NCBI GenBank assembly: GCA_965651255.1
Contig: CBFGRU010000126.1
Span: 1 to 8,723 of the forward strand
Direction: 5' to 3'
Length of the DNA: 8,723 bases
From: CBFGRU01 sp965651255
GTDB lineage: Bacteria > Planctomycetota > Phycisphaerae > Phycisphaerales > SM1A02
Each line of letters begins with the position of its first letter. Position 1 is the first letter of the stretch. Below, piece by piece: positions 5,110 through 8,723 of this stretch. The notes under the pieces were generated by a model, which ran no database searches, was not told the origin of the DNA, and was given only the letters and a program-made list of their open reading frames with translations. A program made the position numbers and the translations under genes.

Positions 5110-6414
5110 ATGCAGTTCGAGATTGAAGTCGTTCACGCGAGGCAGGTTCTGGATTCGCGCGGCAACCCGACGCTGGAGTGTGAGGTCATGCTCGCGGGCG
5201 GTGCGGCCGGACGGGCAGCGGTTCCTTCCGGCGCTTCGACCGGCGAGAACGAAGCGGTCGAACTGCGCGATGGCGATGCCGACTACTACCTCGGCAAGAG
5301 TGTGCACCAGGCGGTGCAGAATGTGAATGAAACGCTGGGCCCGAATCTGATCGGTCTTGATGCGCGTGATCAGGAAGCGATCGACGGGTTGATGATCGAG
5401 ATCGACGGCACGGAGAACAAGTCCAATCTCGGCGCAAACGCGATCCTGGGGGTTTCGATGGCGGTTGCCCATGCGGCGGCCACCGCGACTGAGCAACCGC
5501 TGTACCGCTACCTGGGCGGAACCGGCGCGAAGTTCCTTCCCGTTCCCATGCTGAACATTCTGAACGGCGGCAAGCACGCGGACAACACGGTTGATTTTCA
5601 GGAGTTCATGATTCAGCCGTGGGGGTTCGATGAGTTTCACAGCGCGCTGCGCGCCGGAGTTGAAATCTATCACACGCTCAAACGTGTGCTGCACGAGAAG
5701 AATCTCTCGACCGCGGTGGGTGATGAAGGCGGTTTCGCGCCGAATCTGAAATCAAATGAAGAAGCGCTCGAACTCATTGCCATCGCCGTTGAGAAGGCAG
5801 GGTACGTGCTGGGCGATCAGATCCACATCGCGCTTGATCCTGCAACCAGCGAGCTTGCCAACGAAGCGCGGAAGAAGGGCAAGGATGGGTACTGCTTCTT
5901 CAAGAGCGACCCCGATCGTTGTGCCACGAGCGATGAGATGATCGACCTCTGGGCGGAGTGGTGCCGCAAGTATCCGATCCGTTCCATCGAAGATGGGCTG
6001 GCGGAGGATGACTGGAAGGGATGGCGAGCACTGACCGATCGATTGGGCGAACAGGTTCAGTTGGTGGGTGATGATCTCTTTGTGACGAATCCGAAGTTTC
6101 TCGCGCGCGGGCTGAACGAGGGGTGCGGCAATGCGATCCTCATCAAGGTGAACCAGATCGGTACGCTCAGCGAAACGTTTGATGCGGTGAATCTTGCCCA
6201 GCGCAACGGCTTTGCAGCGGTGTTGAGTCACCGTTCCGGTGAGACCGAAGATGCGACGATCGCCGATATCGCGGTCGCGACGAATTGTGGTCAGATCAAG
6301 ACCGGCGCGCCATGCCGAAGCGATCGCAACGCGAAGTACAATCAACTGCTGAGGATTGCGGAAGACCTCGCCGACCAGGCGGTGTACGGCGCGGTGACAT
6401 GGACGCGTGGGTGA
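5110..6414 (+). CDS. eno: enolase (phosphopyruvate hydratase)
   Basis: Interconverts 2-phosphoglycerate and phosphoenolpyruvate in glycolysis and gluconeogenesis; Mg2+-dependent, cytoplasmic. From ATG 5110 the protein has 434 residues, normal for bacterial enolases. The N-terminal part has LDSRGNPTLE and the flexible loop PSGASTGENEA. Catalytic and metal residues are all present: His156 (GGKHA), Glu165 (FQEFM), Glu206 (VGDEGG), metal ligands Asp243 (LDPATSE), Glu294 (SIEDG) and Asp321 (VGDD), then Lys346 (LIKVNQIG), His374 (SHRSGET) and Lys397 (QIKTGAP). An in-frame GTG at 5101 abuts the GAAGGGAA Shine-Dalgarno sequence (5093-5100), whereas ATG 5110 has correct spacing, so 5110 is chosen. No glycolytic neighbours are seen; it stands alone between divergent and convergent genes. 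Confidence 0.98.
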   Translation: MQFEIEVVHARQVLDSRGNPTLECEVMLAGGAAGRAAVPSGASTGENEAVELRDGDADYYLGKSVHQAVQNVNETLGPNLIGLDARDQEAIDGLMIEIDGTENKSNLGANAILGVSMAVAHAAATATEQPLYRYLGGTGAKFLPVPMLNILNGGKHADNTVDFQEFMIQPWGFDEFHSALRAGVEIYHTLKRVLHEKNLSTAVGDEGGFAPNLKSNEEALELIAIAVEKAGYVLGDQIHIALDPATSELANEARKKGKDGYCFFKSDPDRCATSDEMIDLWAEWCRKYPIRSIEDGLAEDDWKGWRALTDRLGEQVQLVGDDLFVTNPKFLARGLNEGCGNAILIKVNQIGTLSETFDAVNLAQRNGFAAVLSHRSGETEDATIADIAVATNCGQIKTGAPCRSDRNAKYNQLLRIAEDLADQAVYGAVTWTRG

Positions 6415-6426
6415 TCGTCAGCCGCA

Positions 6427-6447
6427 CCTCACCGGCGTCTGGTGAGG
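6427..6447. terminator. hairpin between convergent enolase and TonB-like genes
   Basis: CCTCACC (6427-6433) and GGTGAGG (6441-6447) form a perfect 7-bp stem with a 7-base loop. It starts 13 bases after the enolase stop and covers the stop codon of the convergent gene (6429-6431). Neither side has a T-run, so it is at best a weak bidirectional terminator or a 3'-end stabiliser. Confidence 0.3.
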
Positions 6448-7469
6448 AGGAATTGAATCGTTTCGGTCAGCGTCTCGCCGGGCTTCATGGTTGAAAGCGG
6501 CTGCCCTTCCGCGCGCCAACCGTAAACCGCGAAGAAGATGGCGCGATCGACATCGGCGTGTCCGCTGGAGACGCGGAACTGAACATCCACGACCTGGCCC
6601 GCGTGATTGAAGGTGATCTGAACCGTCGGATTGCGCGGCGCAGCCGTGATCAGGGTCCACGTCTGGAACTCGGGCTTGCGGGTGATGATGGTGAGCCCTC
6701 GCGCGGCGAGCGGCTTGCCGGCCTGCCACTGATCACGCTCGACAGTGATGATGCTGGTCGCATCGCTTTCGCGATCAGCGGGTGTCGCCTGTTCATCGCG
6801 CGGCGGTTCATCATCGGTGGGAGGCGGTGCAACAGGTTGCTCGGCCGGGGTCGAACCAGTCTCATCCGTTGGCGGGGACTCTGTCTCGGGCGATTCCGCC
6901 GGCGTTCGGCGCTGCGGCCGCGCCTGACGCAGCGACTGCCACGCGCGCGTAAGTTGATCCTGCGCTGCATCGAACAGGAGATCGGTCTCATCGCGAATGG
7001 TCGCAACGAAGTCGCCGATTGGAGCGAGGTCAACCGCCGGGAGCGCGGGCATCGATTCAGCGGGATTGCCCGGTTCCGGTGCGCCGGGTTCCGCAGGTTC
7101 GAGCACTGTTGATTCGACCGGTTCCGCCGGCTCGGGCTCCGCATCGGTCGGCTCGACCATGTCCATCGGAGGAACGATCGGCGCGGTCGCCATGGTGAAC
7201 GCGGCCTGATCGGTCTCCGCGAGTTCCGCCAGATGCTTCTCGTACTCGGTGAAGCCGATCCACGTCAGCGATGATGGCACGCCCTCATCCAGTCCGAGCG
7301 GAATCCGGTCCGGGGAGGTGTCGGCTGCGGATGCATCGTCCCAGAGTGGCTCCGGCTCCGGTGCGGCGCTGACAGCCATCAGCAACGGGCCGAACGCCAC
7401 GGCGTGCAGCGCGAGAGAACACGCAATCGCAATCCCGAGCGGCAGGTTGTCCGGCGCACGCTTGATCAC
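6429..7469 (-). CDS. TonB-like energy-transducing protein
   Basis: 346 residues with the layout of TonB. A short basic cytoplasmic tail leads to one N-terminal membrane helix (about 10-33), then a long periplasmic spacer rich in Pro and Glu (about 96-240, e.g. EPTDAEPEPAEPVE). The C-terminal domain (about 258-345) has the TonB-like pattern PTVQITFNHAGQVVDVQFRV, then SSGHADVDRAIFFAVYGW and a final strand ETIQFLLTRRR. A conserved-looking segment, SSLTWIGFTEYEKHLA (66-81), follows the membrane helix and is not part of classical TonB. The start is a GTG at 7467-7469 without a clear Shine-Dalgarno sequence. It lies 33 bases behind exbD on the same strand and is presumably co-transcribed. The C-terminal match is pattern-based, so the TonB function is inferred; a TolA-like role is possible. 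Confidence 0.7.
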   Translation of the reverse strand: MIKRAPDNLPLGIAIACSLALHAVAFGPLLMAVSAAPEPEPLWDDASAADTSPDRIPLGLDEGVPSSLTWIGFTEYEKHLAELAETDQAAFTMATAPIVPPMDMVEPTDAEPEPAEPVESTVLEPAEPGAPEPGNPAESMPALPAVDLAPIGDFVATIRDETDLLFDAAQDQLTRAWQSLRQARPQRRTPAESPETESPPTDETGSTPAEQPVAPPPTDDEPPRDEQATPADRESDATSIITVERDQWQAGKPLAARGLTIITRKPEFQTWTLITAAPRNPTVQITFNHAGQVVDVQFRVSSGHADVDRAIFFAVYGWRAEGQPLSTMKPGETLTETIQFLLTRRR

Positions 7470-7502
7470 TGCGGGTATTGTTCGGGGCGCTCCCGGTGGA
7501 AA

Positions 7503-7928
7503 TCAACCGTCAGAACCGTCAGGTCTTCCCACCAGCCGAATGTCCATGCCTGCATCTTTCAGTCGATCCCACAACTCAGTCAGCATCGGGCCGCGATCGA
7601 CCGTTCCCGGGCCGTCCTCCAGCACCAGATAGACTGCGGTGCGGGGATCATCGGCCATCGCGGCTTCCAGGTGAGCCAGGATTTCATCCATCGGGACCGG
7701 ATCGCGATTGACAAAGATCGCGCCGTCGCGGGTGATGGTGATGCTGACGGCAGGGGCGGGCTCCGCCCGTTCGCCAGCGATGAATCGCTGCAGCGGCAGG
7801 GGGAGTAGCTCGATCGGCACCATCAGCACCATCGCGTAGATGAAGAACGTCAGGACAAGGAAGATCACATCGAGCAGCGGGATCAGCTCGAATCGTGGCT
7901 CGGAAGTGGAACGTCGAAGTCGAATCAC
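7503..7928 (-). CDS. exbD: ExbD/TolR-family biopolymer transport protein
   Basis: Inner-membrane proton-channel partner in the ExbB-ExbD-TonB or TolQ-TolR systems, which use the proton motive force to drive outer-membrane processes. 141 residues, the usual length. A basic start (MIRLRRS) leads into one membrane helix (about 15-37) containing LIPLLDVIFLVLTFF. Asp20 is the essential protonatable aspartate (Asp25 in E. coli ExbD). The periplasmic domain runs from about 60 to 136, with VSITITRDGAIFVN and a final helix-strand LTELWDRLKDAGMDIRLVG. The GTG start (7926-7928) has GGCGG about seven bases upstream. It sits 24 bases after the STAS gene and 33 before the TonB-like gene. The ExbB/TolQ subunit it needs is not adjacent; upstream are STAS and gyrA. 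Confidence 0.93.
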   Translation of the reverse strand: MIRLRRSTSEPRFELIPLLDVIFLVLTFFIYAMVLMVPIELLPLPLQRFIAGERAEPAPAVSITITRDGAIFVNRDPVPMDEILAHLEAAMADDPRTAVYLVLEDGPGTVDRGPMLTELWDRLKDAGMDIRLVGRPDGSDG

Positions 7929-7952
7929 GGCTGAACCGCCGGCTTCATCGAG

Positions 7953-8300
7953 TCAGGCGGACTCAATCTGAAGCGATGCAAGCGAGGTGGCGACGTTGTC
8001 GTTGAAGGAGAAGATCTTGTCGAGGCCCGTCATGATCAACATCGACCAGACCTGATCGTTGACGCTGCAGATGCGCAAACGCCGCTTCTTGCCCGCGAGA
8101 AACTGGCGCAGCCGCAGCAATTGCGCGATGTTGGAAGAGTTCAGGAACGTGACTTCCTGCATATCGACAATGACATCGGGCAGGTCATCGGCGGGCATTT
8201 CATCAAGCTGCTTGAGAAGATTCTGTATCTCCTCAGAGAATGTCGGCTCATCGCTGAGCTTGGCGATCACAATGTCATCCGACCAGTCATTGACGGACAT
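7953..8300 (-). CDS. STAS-domain protein, anti-sigma factor antagonist-like
   Basis: A single STAS domain of 115 residues, the size of SpoIIAA/RsbV proteins. These bind and neutralise anti-sigma kinases and are switched by phosphorylation of a serine. The conserved loop reads FLNSSNIAQLLRLR, with Ser55/Ser56 at the phosphorylation position; the usual DSSG is NSSN here, keeping the serine but replacing Asp and Gly. The rest fits the family: VIVDMQEV before the loop and RRLRICSVNDQVWSMLIMTGLDKIF after it. ATG 8298-8300 has a GGAG about seven bases upstream. No kinase, phosphatase or sigma factor gene is near. It lies 60 bases after gyrA and 24 before exbD. It could instead regulate something other than a sigma factor, since STAS domains also sit in stressosomes and lipid-asymmetry systems. 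Confidence 0.88.
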   Translation of the reverse strand: MSVNDWSDDIVIAKLSDEPTFSEEIQNLLKQLDEMPADDLPDVIVDMQEVTFLNSSNIAQLLRLRQFLAGKKRRLRICSVNDQVWSMLIMTGLDKIFSFNDNVATSLASLQIESA

Positions 8301-8331
8301 GAGAGAGCTCCGCTGTAAATTGGCAGGGAAG

Positions 8332-8359
8332 AGGATATCAGAATCGCGGCGATTGCGAA
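8332..8359 (-). promoter_or_regulatory. weak candidate promoter of the STAS-exbD-tonB genes
   Basis: On the minus strand TTCGCA (plus 8354-8359) and TATCCT (plus 8332-8337) are 16 bases apart, each four of six to consensus. The -35 begins one base after the gyrA stop codon. If it works, the three small genes need not depend on gyrA transcription. The match is weak. Confidence 0.2.
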
Positions 8360-8360
8360 A

Positions 8361-8723
8361 TCATCCATTGGTCTCGGTGGTTGATGAATCGCCTGATTCG
8401 TCGGCCGGCTCAGCCGGCGTCGCATCGGGTAATGCACCCGATGGTGCGTCCGCGTCGTCTTCTTCGTCGTTCTCGGCGATGCGGGCCGTCGCGATGAGCC
8501 GGTCATCGCTCTTCAGGTTCACCACGCGCACCCCCTGCGTTGCGCGGCCGATGCGGGAGATGCTGTCGGCGGGAATGCGGACCATCATGCCCCCTTCGGA
8601 GATGAGCATGATGCTGTCACCCTCCTGCACGCAGCGAATCGAGACGACCTTGCCGTTGCGCTTGGACGTGCGGATATCGATGCGGCCCTTCCCCGCGCGG
8701 CTCTGCGGGCGCGTTGAGCCATC
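8361..8723 (-). CDS. gyrA: DNA gyrase subunit A, C-terminal end (partial)
   Basis: The last 120 residues of GyrA; the gene continues past the right edge. GyrA forms the breakage-reunion core of gyrase, and its C-terminal beta-pinwheel wraps DNA for supercoiling. The visible part has a GyrA-box-like QSRAGKG (fragment residues 7-13), the blade sequence KVVSIRCVQEGDSIMLISEG, and MVRIPADSISRIGRATQGVRVVNL, which closely follows the last blades of known GyrA proteins. After about residue 83 comes an acidic, low-complexity tail of about 37 residues (ENDEEDDADAP... to the end), rich in Asp, Glu, Pro, Ser and Thr. ParC is the alternative, but the GyrA-box-like motif and GRATQGV favour GyrA. The stop is TGA at 8361-8363. 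Confidence 0.93.
   Translation of the reverse strand, partial: DGSTRPQSRAGKGRIDIRTSKRNGKVVSIRCVQEGDSIMLISEGGMMVRIPADSISRIGRATQGVRVVNLKSDDRLIATARIAENDEEDDADAPSGALPDATPAEPADESGDSSTTETNG
8404..8443. repeat. two adjacent inverted repeats in the gyrA tail
   Basis: GCCGGC-TCA-GCCGGC (8404-8418) and CATCGGGT-AATGC-ACCCGATG (8423-8443) are two perfect inverted repeats with stems of 6 and 8 bases. They lie inside the coding sequence for the acidic GyrA tail, 40-80 bases before its stop. No T-run follows. They may simply reflect codon choice in a low-complexity segment, or form 3' mRNA structure between gyrA and the downstream genes. Confidence 0.4.

Noticed and set aside
5002..5694. Minus-strand open frame of 230 codons opposite the enolase 5' half
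   Set aside because: Antisense shadow of a strongly conserved gene; it also runs through the enolase promoter region.
6558..7112. Plus-strand open frame of 184 codons opposite the TonB-like gene
   Set aside because: Arg-rich shadow composition. The minus frame has a membrane helix, a Pro/Glu spacer and a C-terminal domain in the right order.
1..8723. A defence island, mobile element, CRISPR array or biosynthetic cluster
   Set aside because: I found no transposase, integrase, nuclease, repeat-spacer pattern, synthase or tRNA-like fold. The genes are mostly housekeeping or envelope functions with similar composition throughout.

Overview
The window is GC-rich chromosomal DNA (about 60% GC by eye) with short intergenic gaps. 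It carries eleven well-supported complete protein genes and the 3' end of a twelfth. No tRNA, rRNA, CRISPR array, insertion sequence or phage gene was seen. The gene mix suggests a planctomycete, most likely of the Phycisphaerae. The pointers are membrane proteins with an N-terminal CPxC...CPEC zinc ribbon, a proline/glutamate-rich TonB-like protein next to an ExbD, and a STAS protein directly behind gyrA. This assignment is inference; no rRNA gene is present to settle it.

Left part (1-2000). A class I KDPG-type aldolase (minus) and an RNA 2',3'-cyclic phosphodiesterase (thpR, plus) are divergent. Each has a good -10 hexamer so close to its start codon that the mRNA may have no leader, and the space between holds an 11-bp direct repeat and a 14-bp inverted repeat. 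An HU-family nucleoid protein (minus) follows, with a recognisable promoter, Shine-Dalgarno sequence and intrinsic terminator.

Middle (2000-5000). A plus-strand set of a small lipoprotein, a VOC/glyoxalase-fold protein and a D-2-hydroxyacid dehydrogenase is packed tightly, the last two overlapping as ATGA. It converges on two tandem minus-strand genes for zinc-ribbon membrane proteins. These look like duplicated copies of each other and overlap by one base.

Right part (5000-8723). Enolase (plus) has all its catalytic residues. It converges, with a 14-base gap, on a minus-strand series that in transcription order is gyrA (3' end only), a STAS anti-sigma-factor-antagonist-like protein, ExbD/TolR and a TonB-like protein. 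The last two form part of a proton-motive-force-driven envelope system, but no ExbB/TolQ partner is in view.

Most of the genes are core metabolism or housekeeping. I see no clear new defence or mobile system. The items most worth following up are the STAS-ExbD-TonB group, the apparently leaderless divergent pair and the tandem zinc-ribbon membrane proteins.
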